From: Xanthomonas arboricola pv. juglandis
GTDB taxonomy: Bacteria; Pseudomonadota; Gammaproteobacteria; Xanthomonadales; Xanthomonadaceae
Direction of reading: 5' to 3'
NCBI RefSeq assembly: GCF_001013475.1
Contig: NZ_JZEF01000006.1
Span: 1 to 64,000, forward strand
Length of the DNA stretch: 64,000 nt
The notes below the pieces were generated by a model. That model saw only the letters and a list, made by a program, of their open reading frames with translations, was not told where the DNA came from and made no database searches. Positions 52,272-61,669 of this stretch are shown one piece after another. The translations under genes were made by a program, and so were the position numbers. The stretch's first letter is position 1. Each line of letters starts with the position of its first letter.

Positions 52272-52515
52272 GCGCCGACAATGCGCGCAGCGACGCGAAG
52301 ATGCGACGGTTCTCGTCATTGTCCGAGCGCAGCTGGAAGCCATAGCGCTTGCTGATCGCCAGCGCCAGTTCCAGCGCGTCGATCGAATCCAGTCCCAGCC
52401 CGGTATTGAACAACGGCGCCTCTGGGTCGATGTCGGCGGGCTGGACGTCTTCCAGGTTCAGGCTTTCGACCAGGAGTTCGGCCAGTTCACGTTCGGCAGC
52501 GGTTTGCGAGGACAT
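52246..52515 (-). CDS. xanC: acyl carrier protein of the xanthomonadin cluster
   Basis: 89 residues, a single carrier domain. The phosphopantetheine Ser is Ser44 in GLGLDSIDALELALAI. It holds the growing aryl polyene as a thioester, primed by XanA2 with hydroxybenzoate. It is first gene of the minus-strand arm, divergent from the second halogenase gene across 292 bp (52516-52807) that must hold both promoters. GGAAG lies upstream of ATG 52515. Confidence 0.92.
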   Translation of the reverse strand: MSSQTAAERELAELLVESLNLEDVQPADIDPEAPLFNTGLGLDSIDALELALAISKRYGFQLRSDNDENRRIFASLRALSAHVEANKTV

Positions 52516-52807
52516 CCAGAGAGCTTCCAGGTGAGGGTCGGGCGACAGATTCGCAGCGAAATTACAAAACAACCACCACAGCGTCGCAGGCAACCGTCGG
52601 GTCGGCATGGGCGATGTTGCGGAACCACAGACAGTGTACGTTGCCGTGCCGGCCGATTCCGAGCACTCGCCAGGCCGGCCTTGCGGCCGCATTGTCGATG
52701 GTGTCGATCGTTCTGCAGCAGCGATTCGGCGGCCGGCATACCTGTCCGGGCCGCCGGTCAGGCTATCATGACTGCATGACGCTCGCCCGCTGCAGGTTCG
52801 TTCCAGG

Positions 52808-54190
52808 ATGACTTCCACCGCTGTTGGCCCGACCCCGACCGCCAAGCCGGCAGCCGGGCCGGCTCCCGCGCCAGAGTGCCCGGATATCCTGATCATCGGC
52901 GGCGGGCCGGCGGGCTGTACGGCGGCCATCGTGCTGGCCCAGCAGGGCTGGCAGGTGACCTTGCTGGAGAAGGCGCAGCATCCGCGCTTCCATATCGGCG
53001 AGTCGCTGCTGCCGATGAACATGCCGATTCTCGAACGCCTGGGCGTGTTGGAAGACGTGCGCGGCATCGGCGTGCTAAAGCGCGGCGCGGACTTTCCCAA
53101 CGACAGCGGCGGCTACAACACCTTCCGTTTTTCGCATGCACTGGGCGTCAAGGCCGATTTCGCCTTCCAGGTGCCGCGTGCGCAGTTCGACCATGTGCTG
53201 TTCGCGCGCGCGCGGGCGGTGGGCGTGGATGCGCGCGATCAGGTCAAGGTCGAAGCGGTGGAGTTCGACGGGCAGCAGCCGGTGCTGCAGGCACAAGGCG
53301 TGGCGGGGGTGCAGCAGTTCCGCCCGCGCTATCTGCTCGACGCCAGCGGCCGCGACACCTTCCTGGGCAACCGCTTCAAGCTCAAGCGCGCCAATGCCAG
53401 ACATCAATCGGCCGCGCTGTTCAGCCATTTTCGCGGCGTGGCGCGCCGGCCGGGCGAGGATGCCGGCAACATCAGCATCTACCGCCACGCGCATGGCTGG
53501 ATGTGGCTGATCCCGTTGCCGGACGACATCATGAGCGTGGGCGCGGTCTGCTATCCGGAATACATGAAGAGCCGCAAAGGCGACAGCGAAGGCTTTTTCA
53601 TGCGCACGCTCGCGCTCAACGCCGAGCTCAACGCGCGCATGCTCGGCGCCGAACGCGTGGCTCCGGTGCATGCCACCGGCAATTACGCCTACGAATGCAC
53701 GCGCATGTCCGGCCCGCGCTGGTTGATGCTGGGCGATGCCTACACCTTCGTCGATCCGATGTTTTCGTCGGGCGTGTTCCTGGCCATGCACAGCGCCGAG
53801 CGCGGTGCGGCGATGGTGGACCAGGCCCTGCGCATGCCGCAGCACGAGGCGAAACTGCAGCGCGCCTTGCAGCGCGAACTCAAGCGCGGCGTGGACGAGT
53901 TCAAGTGGTTCATCTACCGCTTCACCTCGCCGACCATGCGCGCCCTGTTCGCGCAACCGCGGAACACCTGGCAGATCGAAGAAGCGGTGGTGGCGATGCT
54001 GGCCGGCGATGTGTTCGACAGCCCCAAGGTACGCCTGCGCCTGCGCGCGTTCCGCGCCATCTATGCATTGACCACCTTGTCGATGATGCCGCGCGCCTGG
54101 CAGTCCTGGCGCCAGCGCCGACGTCAGGCCACGCTCGGCTTCGACGGCGACACCCTGCAACGCGACACGCAACGACGAGACACCCGATGA
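52808..54190 (+). CDS. FAD-dependent halogenase-like enzyme 2
   Basis: 460 residues. FAD motif DILIIGGGPAGCTAAI (26-41), then FHIGESLLP (61-69) and the halogenase tunnel motif HGWMWLIPLP (229-238), a full match to GWxWxIP. The pigment cluster context points to halogenation or oxidation of the aryl group. Its C-terminal Arg-rich tail (RRRQATLGFD) is unlike enzyme 1. The stop overlaps the xanB2 start (ATGA). Confidence 0.87.
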   Translation: MTSTAVGPTPTAKPAAGPAPAPECPDILIIGGGPAGCTAAIVLAQQGWQVTLLEKAQHPRFHIGESLLPMNMPILERLGVLEDVRGIGVLKRGADFPNDSGGYNTFRFSHALGVKADFAFQVPRAQFDHVLFARARAVGVDARDQVKVEAVEFDGQQPVLQAQGVAGVQQFRPRYLLDASGRDTFLGNRFKLKRANARHQSAALFSHFRGVARRPGEDAGNISIYRHAHGWMWLIPLPDDIMSVGAVCYPEYMKSRKGDSEGFFMRTLALNAELNARMLGAERVAPVHATGNYAYECTRMSGPRWLMLGDAYTFVDPMFSSGVFLAMHSAERGAAMVDQALRMPQHEAKLQRALQRELKRGVDEFKWFIYRFTSPTMRALFAQPRNTWQIEEAVVAMLAGDVFDSPKVRLRLRAFRAIYALTTLSMMPRAWQSWRQRRRQATLGFDGDTLQRDTQRRDTR

Positions 54191-55194
54191 CCGCTTCCCA
54201 GGCCCAGACCACGCACAGCGTGCGCCATCCCCGCCTGCAGGTCGACTATGTCGATCAGACCGACCCGTCCGCATTGCTGGCCGACCCGCAGGTGCTGGCC
54301 GTGTTCGGCTTCGGCACTGCGGCGCCGCGCCTGGACGACCCACGCTACCTGCGCGTGCCGCTGCAGCCTTATCAAGCCAACGTGCTGGAGGTGTGGCGCA
54401 GCGATGCAGCGGTGCACAGCGGCCGCGACGGCAACATCGCCTGGGCCAGCGACGGCCGCCTGCAGTTCGGCGTGATCGAAATCGACGAGCAGGATGTCGA
54501 TATCGAAGACGCCGCCGCCAAGGCCTATGCGGAGATCACCGCCTTCGTCACCGGCAGCCAGACTCCGCGCCTGCTGCGTATCTGGAACTATCTGGACGCC
54601 ATCACCCTGGGCAGTGGCGACCGCGAACGCTACCGGCAATTCTGCGTGGGTCGTGCGCGCGGGCTGGGCGCCTTCGACACTGCGCAGCTGCCAGCCGCCA
54701 CGGCGGTGGGACGCTGCGATGCCGAACGCGTCATCCAGATCTACTGGCTGGCCGCCAGCGACGCCGGCACCCCGCTGGAGAATCCACGCCAGGTCAGCGC
54801 CTACAACTACCCGCGCCAATACGGCCCGCAGCCGCCGAGTTTCGCGCGCGCCATGCTGCCGCCGGCCGGCAGCGACATGCCGCTGCTGTTGTCGGGCACC
54901 GCCGCCGTGGTCGGGCACGCCTCGATGCACACCGGCCAGTTGCTGGCGCAGCTGGAAGAGACCTTCGCCAACTTCGATGCCCTGCTCGGCGCCGCACGCC
55001 AGCACGCCCCCGCCCTGTCCGCGCAGTTCGGCGCCGGCACCCGCCTGAAGGTCTACGTGCGCGAGCAGGACGACCTGCCCAGGGTCGCACAGGCGCTGGA
55101 CGCCCGCTTCGGCGATGCGGTGCCGCGTCTGCTGCTGCACGCGGTGATCTGCCGCGACGAGCTGGCGGTGGAGATCGATGGGGTGCATGGGTGA
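54187..55194 (+). CDS. xanB2: XanB2 chorismatase (3-/4-hydroxybenzoate synthase)
   Basis: 335 residues. The sequence follows the XanB2/FkbO-Hyg5 chorismatase group: QVLAVFGFGTAA near the N-terminus, LLRIWNYLDAIT and YRQFCVGRARGL in the middle, SGTAAVVGHASMHTGQLLAQLEET near the C-terminus. XanB2 is known to turn chorismate into 3-hydroxybenzoate (pigment starter) and 4-hydroxybenzoate (ubiquinone precursor). It is coupled to the halogenase gene by an ATGA overlap. Confidence 0.92.
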   Translation: MTASQAQTTHSVRHPRLQVDYVDQTDPSALLADPQVLAVFGFGTAAPRLDDPRYLRVPLQPYQANVLEVWRSDAAVHSGRDGNIAWASDGRLQFGVIEIDEQDVDIEDAAAKAYAEITAFVTGSQTPRLLRIWNYLDAITLGSGDRERYRQFCVGRARGLGAFDTAQLPAATAVGRCDAERVIQIYWLAASDAGTPLENPRQVSAYNYPRQYGPQPPSFARAMLPPAGSDMPLLLSGTAAVVGHASMHTGQLLAQLEETFANFDALLGAARQHAPALSAQFGAGTRLKVYVREQDDLPRVAQALDARFGDAVPRLLLHAVICRDELAVEIDGVHG

Positions 55195-55265
55195 GCGATT
55201 GCGGGCGTCAGTACTGATACCCGCTGCAGCCACGCAGCAGCAATGCTCGGTGGCGAGACCCGCGC

Positions 55266-56609
55266 TCAGCCGTTGAGCAAACCCAGCACCACATCGCGTG
55301 GCAGCTTGCCGGTTTCGTTGCGTGGCAGTGCGGCGAGTTTGCGCAGGCGGCGCGGCAGGAACACCGGGTCGACGCTGACGCGCAGAGCGGCGAGGATCTG
55401 CGCTTCGTCCAGGGTTGGGGCGACCACCAGTGCGGCGATGCGGCCGACCGCCTGACCGGGCTCGGGTGCGAGCTGCACGATGGTGCCGTCGACGACGCCC
55501 GGGATGGCCAGCAGGCGACGGGTCAGATCGGCCAGCGAGGCGCGTTTGCCGGCGATTTCCAGCAGATCGGCCTGCCGTCCGCGCACCTGGAAGGTGCCGT
55601 CGGCAGCCACGTCCATCATGTCGGCCAGCAGCACCGGCGTGGCCAGATGCGGTGCGTGCACCAAGGTGCCTGCCGCCTGGGTTTCCAGGCGCACACCGGG
55701 CAGCGGTGTCCACGCCGCCTCCAGCGCGGTGCGGCGCACCGCGAACACGCAGGTTTCGGTGGAACCGAACATCTCGCGCACCTCGCCGCCAAACCGCGCT
55801 TCGGCGGCCGCGGCCACCTCCTGCGCCAACGGCGCGGTGGCCGAGACGATGCCGACCAGCGGCGGCAACGCCACGCCGGATTCGACCAGCGCGCGCAGGT
55901 GCACCGGTGTGGTCACCAGCACGCGCGGGGCAGGAATGTCCGACAGCGCGCGCGCCACATCGTCCGGGAAGAACGGGCGGCCCGCATGCACCGCAAGCTC
56001 GGTCACCATCGGCAGCAGCACCGACAATTCCATGCCGTACATATGTTGCGGCGGCACCGTGGCGACCACGTGCGGCACCGCATCGGTGTGCGCCCACAGG
56101 CTTTCCAGCGCGACCAGATCCTGACGCGTACTGGTCAGGAAGCTGCCCCAGGTCTTGGGGTTGGGCTGCGGGCTGCCGGTGCTGCCGGAAGTGAAGCCGA
56201 TGGCCACCAGGGCATCGTCGGCCAGCTGCGGAATCGGGCCTGCGGCCTGCGGCAACTCGGCCGGCAGCTGCCAATAGCGCGGCGGTGCCAGCTCCAGCGC
56301 CAGATCGCCCAGGCAGTAGGCATCGGCATGCCGGGCCTGCACCTCGCCAACCACGGCCGGCGCGCGCGAGGACGGTAGCAGCGACACCTGCCCGCGCAAC
56401 GCGCACGCATAGAACGCGACCATGAAGCGATAGCGGTCTTCGCACAGATTCACCGCGTGGCGACCGTCCGGCAATTGCTGCGCCAGGCCATGCACGTGTG
56501 CAATGAAGGTGGCCAGATCGACCGACTGTCCCGCACGCCAGGCCAGCGGCCGGCCGGGCGCGCCGACGGCCATCGGGTGGGAAACGGCAGGAACAGGCAG
56601 GCTGGACAT
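55266..56609 (-). CDS. xanA2: XanA2 AMP-dependent 3-hydroxybenzoate:ACP ligase
   Basis: 447 residues, adenylate-forming enzyme. ATP motif GFTSGSTGSPQP (138-149), MFGSTET for substrate and ATP, GRQADLLEIAGKR hinge and the C-terminal Lys in RNETGKLPRD. It is shorter than usual acyl-CoA synthetases, as in aryl polyene clusters. It is expected to activate hydroxybenzoate and load it on XanC. ATG 56609 was selected because the upstream 70 codons show no similarity. The 358-bp gap upstream (56610-56967) holds only a GCAGCTGCG-cat-CGCAGCTG hairpin. Confidence 0.9.
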   Translation of the reverse strand: MSSLPVPAVSHPMAVGAPGRPLAWRAGQSVDLATFIAHVHGLAQQLPDGRHAVNLCEDRYRFMVAFYACALRGQVSLLPSSRAPAVVGEVQARHADAYCLGDLALELAPPRYWQLPAELPQAAGPIPQLADDALVAIGFTSGSTGSPQPNPKTWGSFLTSTRQDLVALESLWAHTDAVPHVVATVPPQHMYGMELSVLLPMVTELAVHAGRPFFPDDVARALSDIPAPRVLVTTPVHLRALVESGVALPPLVGIVSATAPLAQEVAAAAEARFGGEVREMFGSTETCVFAVRRTALEAAWTPLPGVRLETQAAGTLVHAPHLATPVLLADMMDVAADGTFQVRGRQADLLEIAGKRASLADLTRRLLAIPGVVDGTIVQLAPEPGQAVGRIAALVVAPTLDEAQILAALRVSVDPVFLPRRLRKLAALPRNETGKLPRDVVLGLLNG

Positions 56610-56967
56610 GGGAACCGGCAATCGCAAAAGCGCGCTAGCTTGGCCGCCACCTGCCCTGCTGGCAAGTCGGGAGGTTTCCGGCTGCGCCACGAGGGCCGCG
56701 GTCGGGAACCTCTGCGAGGCACGTGCGCGAAGCACATTCCAACTCATTGCAGCTGCGCATCGCAGCTGGAGTGCATTGACCGTCAAGCGCCTACCCACCC
56801 TGGGGACCAACGTGCGCACAACTGCTTATGGTCGCGTCCGCCACTCGTCCATGCCTTGCCTGTTCGATAACGCGCTCGCCCCCACGCGCACATGACCTGT
56901 GGCCCAAGCCCCCGGCGGAAGCGAGCTGCTAGGCTTGTGCGCTCCTCGTTGCGTCCAGTTGTTACCG

Positions 56968-59337
56968 ATGCCCAGATTGTTGCCGCTGTCCTTGTTGTTG
57001 CTGGCTGTCACCGCGCATGCGCAATCCGCCACACCGCTCACCATCGAACAGGTGATGGCCGATCCGGACTGGATCGGGCCGTCGGTGGATCAGGCCTGGT
57101 GGCAGTGGGACGGCAAACAGGTGCAATACCTGCTCAAACGAGACGGTTCCCCGGTGCGCGACACCTATCGCCAGGGCGCCGGCGGCGGCAGCGCCGAACG
57201 CGTGGCCGACAACGCACGCGCCGGCCTGGATGCGGATAACCCGAGCTACGACGCGACCCGCCAGCGCATGCTGTTTGCGCGCAATGGCGACATCTTCCTG
57301 CGCGATTTGCGCTCCGGCGCGCTGACCCAGCTGACCCGCAGCAACGAGGTCGAATCGCGGCCGCAATTTGCCAGCGATGGCGGCGCGATCTGGCGCGCGG
57401 GCAACAACTGGTACCACTGGCGCGCCGACGGCGGCACTGCGCAGGTTGCAGTGGTCAAGGCCGAGCGCGATCCCAACGCTGCGCCCAAGGCCGACGTCTT
57501 GCGCGAGCAGCAGCTGGCCACGCTGGCCACGCTGCGGCGCGATCGTGAGCAGCGCGATGCGTTACGCACCCAGGAAGACGCCTGGCGCCGCGCCGATGCC
57601 ACGCGTGCGGCAGCGCCGGTGTACCTGGGCGATGAGGTGGAGATCGTCGACAGCGCATTGTCGCCGGACGGCCGCCACCTGCTGATGGTCACCCAGGCCA
57701 AGGGTGCCGAAGAGGGCCAGGCCGGCAAGATGCCCAAGTACGTGACCGAATCCGGTTACGAGGAATTCCAGGAAGTGCGCACCCGCGTCGGTCGCAACGC
57801 GCCGGTGGCGCATGCGCTGTGGTTGGTCGATGTCAGCGCCGGCACTGCAAGACCGCTGTCCTTCGACACCCTGCCGGGCATCGCCACCGACCCGCTGGCC
57901 GCGCTGCGCAAGGCCGCCAAGCGCGACGCGCTCAAGGGCAACCGCGCCGTCCGTGTGGAAAGCGACGGCGACGGCAGCGGGCCGGCGGTGCACTGGAGCG
58001 ACGACGGGCGCAACGTGGCGGTGGAGATTCGCGCGGTGGACAACAAGGACCGCTGGATCGCCAGCGTGGACCTGGCCAACGCCACGTTGCAGCCGCGGCA
58101 TCGCCTGAGCGACAGCGCCTGGATCAACTGGGACTTCAACGATTTCGGCTGGCTGCCCGACAACCGCACGCTGTGGCTGCTGTCGGAAGAATCCGGCTAT
58201 TCGCAGCTGTACACCGTGGAAGGCAACGGCAAGCCGCGCCAGCGCACGCGCGGCAAGTGGGAAGTGTCGATGCCGGTGCCCAGCGCCGACGGCAGCAGCA
58301 TGTTCTTCCTGTGCAACCAGAAATGGCCAGGCGATTACGAGGTGTGCAAGCTGGACCTGCGCAGCGACCAGCTCAGCGAAGTCACTGCGTTGAATGGCGT
58401 GGAAGGCTTCAGCCTGTCGCCGAACGGGCAGCAACTGCTGGTGCGTTACTCAGGCAGCTACCTGCCACCGCAGCTGGCGGTGGTGCCGGCCGCAGGCGGC
58501 CAGGCCACGCTGCTGACCGACACCCGCACGCCCGCGTTCAAGGCGCAGCCGTGGATCGCGCCGCAGTACGTGCAGGTACCGTCCAGGCATGGCGCCGGCA
58601 CGGTCTGGGGCAAGTACTACGGGCCGCAGAACCCCGAGCCCGGCAAGCAGTATCCGATCGTGATGTTCGTGCACGGCGCGGGCTATCTGCAGAACGTCTC
58701 GCAGCGCTACACGCCGTACTTCCGCGAGCAGATGTTCCACAACCTGCTGGTGCAGCAGGGTTACATCGTGCTGGACCTGGACTACCGCGCCTCGGAAGGC
58801 TACGGCCGCGACTGGCGCACCGCGATCTACCGCAACATGGGCCACCCGGAGCTGGAAGACTATCTGGACGGGCTGGAGTGGCTGGTGACGCAGAAGCAGG
58901 GCGACCGCGCGCGTGCCGGCATCTACGGCGGCTCGTACGGCGGCTTCATGACCTACATGGCACTGTTCCGCAGCCCCGGCACCTTCAAGGCCGGCGCGGC
59001 GCTGCGTCCGGTCGGCGACTGGATGCAGTACAACCACGAGTACACCTCCAACATCCTCAACACGCCCGAGCTCGATCCCGAGGCCTACAAGACCTCATCG
59101 CCGATCAATTACGCCGATGGACTGCGCGACCATCTGCTGATCGCGCACGGCATGATCGACGACAACGTGTTCTTCAAGGACTCGGTCGACATGACCCAGA
59201 AGTTGATGGAGCTGCACAAGGACAACTGGCAGGTGGCGCCGTATCCGCTGGAACGCCATGGCTTTACGCGTGCCGATTCGTGGCTGGACGAATACAAGCG
59301 CATCCTCAAGCTGTTCAATGAGCAGGTGAAGCCGTGA
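56968..59337 (+). CDS. secreted S9 family peptidase (prolyl oligopeptidase/DPP IV-like)
   Basis: 789 residues with signal peptide (MPRLLPLSLLLLAVTAHAQS). An eight-bladed propeller with TolB/DPP IV-like repeats (SALSPDGRHLLMVT, PSADGSSMFFLC, SLSPNGQQLLVRY) fills residues about 30-540; the alpha/beta-hydrolase domain follows. Catalytic residues: Ser656 (GGSYGGF), Asp731/732 (GMIDDNVFF) and His764 (ERHGFTR). It should release dipeptides or cleave after Pro in periplasmic peptides. The 310 bp after it (59338-59647) show no gene. Confidence 0.92.
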   Translation: MPRLLPLSLLLLAVTAHAQSATPLTIEQVMADPDWIGPSVDQAWWQWDGKQVQYLLKRDGSPVRDTYRQGAGGGSAERVADNARAGLDADNPSYDATRQRMLFARNGDIFLRDLRSGALTQLTRSNEVESRPQFASDGGAIWRAGNNWYHWRADGGTAQVAVVKAERDPNAAPKADVLREQQLATLATLRRDREQRDALRTQEDAWRRADATRAAAPVYLGDEVEIVDSALSPDGRHLLMVTQAKGAEEGQAGKMPKYVTESGYEEFQEVRTRVGRNAPVAHALWLVDVSAGTARPLSFDTLPGIATDPLAALRKAAKRDALKGNRAVRVESDGDGSGPAVHWSDDGRNVAVEIRAVDNKDRWIASVDLANATLQPRHRLSDSAWINWDFNDFGWLPDNRTLWLLSEESGYSQLYTVEGNGKPRQRTRGKWEVSMPVPSADGSSMFFLCNQKWPGDYEVCKLDLRSDQLSEVTALNGVEGFSLSPNGQQLLVRYSGSYLPPQLAVVPAAGGQATLLTDTRTPAFKAQPWIAPQYVQVPSRHGAGTVWGKYYGPQNPEPGKQYPIVMFVHGAGYLQNVSQRYTPYFREQMFHNLLVQQGYIVLDLDYRASEGYGRDWRTAIYRNMGHPELEDYLDGLEWLVTQKQGDRARAGIYGGSYGGFMTYMALFRSPGTFKAGAALRPVGDWMQYNHEYTSNILNTPELDPEAYKTSSPINYADGLRDHLLIAHGMIDDNVFFKDSVDMTQKLMELHKDNWQVAPYPLERHGFTRADSWLDEYKRILKLFNEQVKP

Positions 59338-59647
59338 GCCATGCCGCTGCGGCCGGGCGATGCTTGCTGCATCGCCCGGTCGATGACATGGCGCGCGGCG
59401 CCAGCATCCCCATGCTGCAGCAAGCGACAGATCGCCCAGATTGCACGCGTGATGCGCTACTGCGTCACCCATCGCCACGCGTCATCCTGCCCGGCACTCA
59501 CCTGCACCTACGCAACTGGCCCTAAGCTTGGCGCAGGATCGGCAGATCGCTGGCGCATCGCGCTCCCCTCTGCCGGCCCGCCGCCCGACCGGAGCGCCGC
59601 CGGCACCGCAGCGGTTTCCAATTCGCGGCGCGCAGAAGGTAATCGCG

Positions 59648-60331
59648 ATGGGCCTGTGGGACCGTTTGTTTGGACGCAAGACCCCGGTGGCGAAGACGCC
59701 CCGAGCCGAACCGACCGCAGCGCCGGCAGCTGCAGCCGATGACACCAATACCGAGGTCCAGATCGACCCGGCACTGCAGCCCGCACTGAGCCTGTTCCAG
59801 CGCGGCGATCAGCTGGGCGCCTACAACGCTGCGCAAGCGCAGCTGCATCTGGGTGCCGACGCACAACGTCTTTGCGCGCTGGCATTGAGCGCGCTGGACC
59901 GCTACCGCGAGGCGTATCCGCACTGGCTGGCGCTGTACGAACTGGAGCCCACCGCCCACAACGCATTGCAGTTGGCCACCACTTCGGTGATGTGCAACGA
60001 GATCGATCGACCGTCGCGGGACCTTACGCGGCATGGATGCCGCGTAAGAGCCTACAGGGACGTACTTGCGGCGTGTCCTGCGAGGGTGGGCGGGCAAGGG
60101 CCCTGCAGCCAGACCGCCGATCGCATGCCCTGCTTCCTCTTCCTCTTCCGCTGCTTCTGCCTCGCCCACACCACCCAGTCCCTGCCGAAATACCCGGCAT
60201 ATGAATCCGGGCGTGGGACGACCCGGCAAAGCCTGGCTGGTCAAGCACCCGATGCCTACACGACGCAGCGCCTCGCCCTGCGACAAACGGGCGCGTTTGC
60301 CCGACTGCATGAAGCGCGATGCACCGCTTAG
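59648..60331 (+). CDS. TPR-like protein with 3' end replaced by repeat (probably broken)
   Basis: The frame is 227 codons, but only the first about 121 look native: MGLWDRLFGRK, an Ala/Pro linker, then helical repeats (LSLFQRGDQLGAYNAAQAQLHLG, ALSALDRYREAYPHWLALYELEP). At 60011 the sequence becomes the branched palindromic repeat (copy D), and the remaining codons read through it into Cys/Phe-rich noise. AAGG eight bases before ATG 59648 supports the start. The protein has probably lost its C-terminal half; an intact ortholog would settle this. Confidence 0.65.
   Translation: MGLWDRLFGRKTPVAKTPRAEPTAAPAAAADDTNTEVQIDPALQPALSLFQRGDQLGAYNAAQAQLHLGADAQRLCALALSALDRYREAYPHWLALYELEPTAHNALQLATTSVMCNEIDRPSRDLTRHGCRVRAYRDVLAACPARVGGQGPCSQTADRMPCFLFLFRCFCLAHTTQSLPKYPAYESGRGTTRQSLAGQAPDAYTTQRLALRQTGAFARLHEARCTA
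60011..60109 (+). repeat. branched palindromic repeat, copy D (left arm missing)
   Basis: Over about 99 bp it differs from copy C (19479-19577) at only three positions, including the intact 12-bp hairpin CTTACGCGGCAT-gg-ATGCCGCGTAAG. The left outer arm CCTTGTCCGCTCA is absent; coding sequence of the TPR-like gene abuts directly. The right arm GGTGGGCGGGCAAGG is present without its partner. Confidence 0.85.
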
Positions 60332-61240
<909 letters not shown>

Positions 61241-61246
61241 ATCTGT

Positions 61247-61282
61247 CAAATAAAAAACACAGCGCTAATGAAACGCTGTGTT
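61247..61282 (-). terminator. Rho-independent terminator on minus strand
   Basis: On the minus strand AACACAGCG-(9 nt)-CGCTGTGTT forms a perfect 9-bp stem followed by TTTTTTATTT (61247-61257). It lies about 115 nt beyond the sX13 terminator and points toward hemF. It may catch read-through from polA/sX13 or end a second short transcript. Confidence 0.8.
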
Positions 61283-61397
61283 GATTGATCGAGTTTATTC
61301 GGCCTATTTAAATTTGTGATTCCCAGCGGCGCCGGTGAATCGCGTAATACGGTGAACCGGTTATGTTGCGTAGCAAAATAATTGCGGGCCGAAAATA

Positions 61398-61519
61398 AAA
61401 AGCCCCGCAGACCAGGGGGAGGTCGGCGGGGCCAGGGAACGGAAACTTGGGGAGTAGTTTCCGCTCCGAGATCTGCTCCAGGGGATGGGAGAGATCTGCC
61501 GACAGGCGTTGCGCCCGTC
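61398..61519 (-). ncRNA. sX13-like small RNA
   Basis: On the minus strand about 120 nt fold into successive stem-loops: GACGGGCG-caa-CGCCTGTC; AGATCTC... ...GAGATCT-like stem with loop CCATCCCC; CGGAAACT-actcccca-AGTTTCCG; and the terminator CCCCGC-(17 nt with CCTCCCCC)-GCGGGG followed by CTTTTTATTTT. Three C-rich loops are the hallmark of the Xanthomonas sRNA sX13, about 115 nt long and, as I recall, encoded next to polA, as here. A TTATAT -10-like element is at 61525-61530. sX13 affects virulence and motility gene expression through loop-target pairing. Confidence 0.87.
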
Positions 61520-61669
61520 GAGAGATATAACACCATTTTCTACATTGATGGATCGTGAAGATAACTGTTAAAAATATGTAGAATTTAGCGGTTATTCATT
61601 CCATCGGCGCAGGCTCGATTCGTATTATGTCTGGTCTGCGCGTTCAGCATATCAGCCTTATCTGCAGCG

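Noticed and set aside
54124..56445. 773-codon minus-strand open frame across xanB2 and xanA2
   Set aside because: Crosses two well-supported genes in wrong frames; Arg/Gly/Ala-rich.
61241..61290. hemF terminator on the plus strand
   Set aside because: The hairpin is present, but the T-run lies on the minus-strand side only, so it serves the opposite direction.
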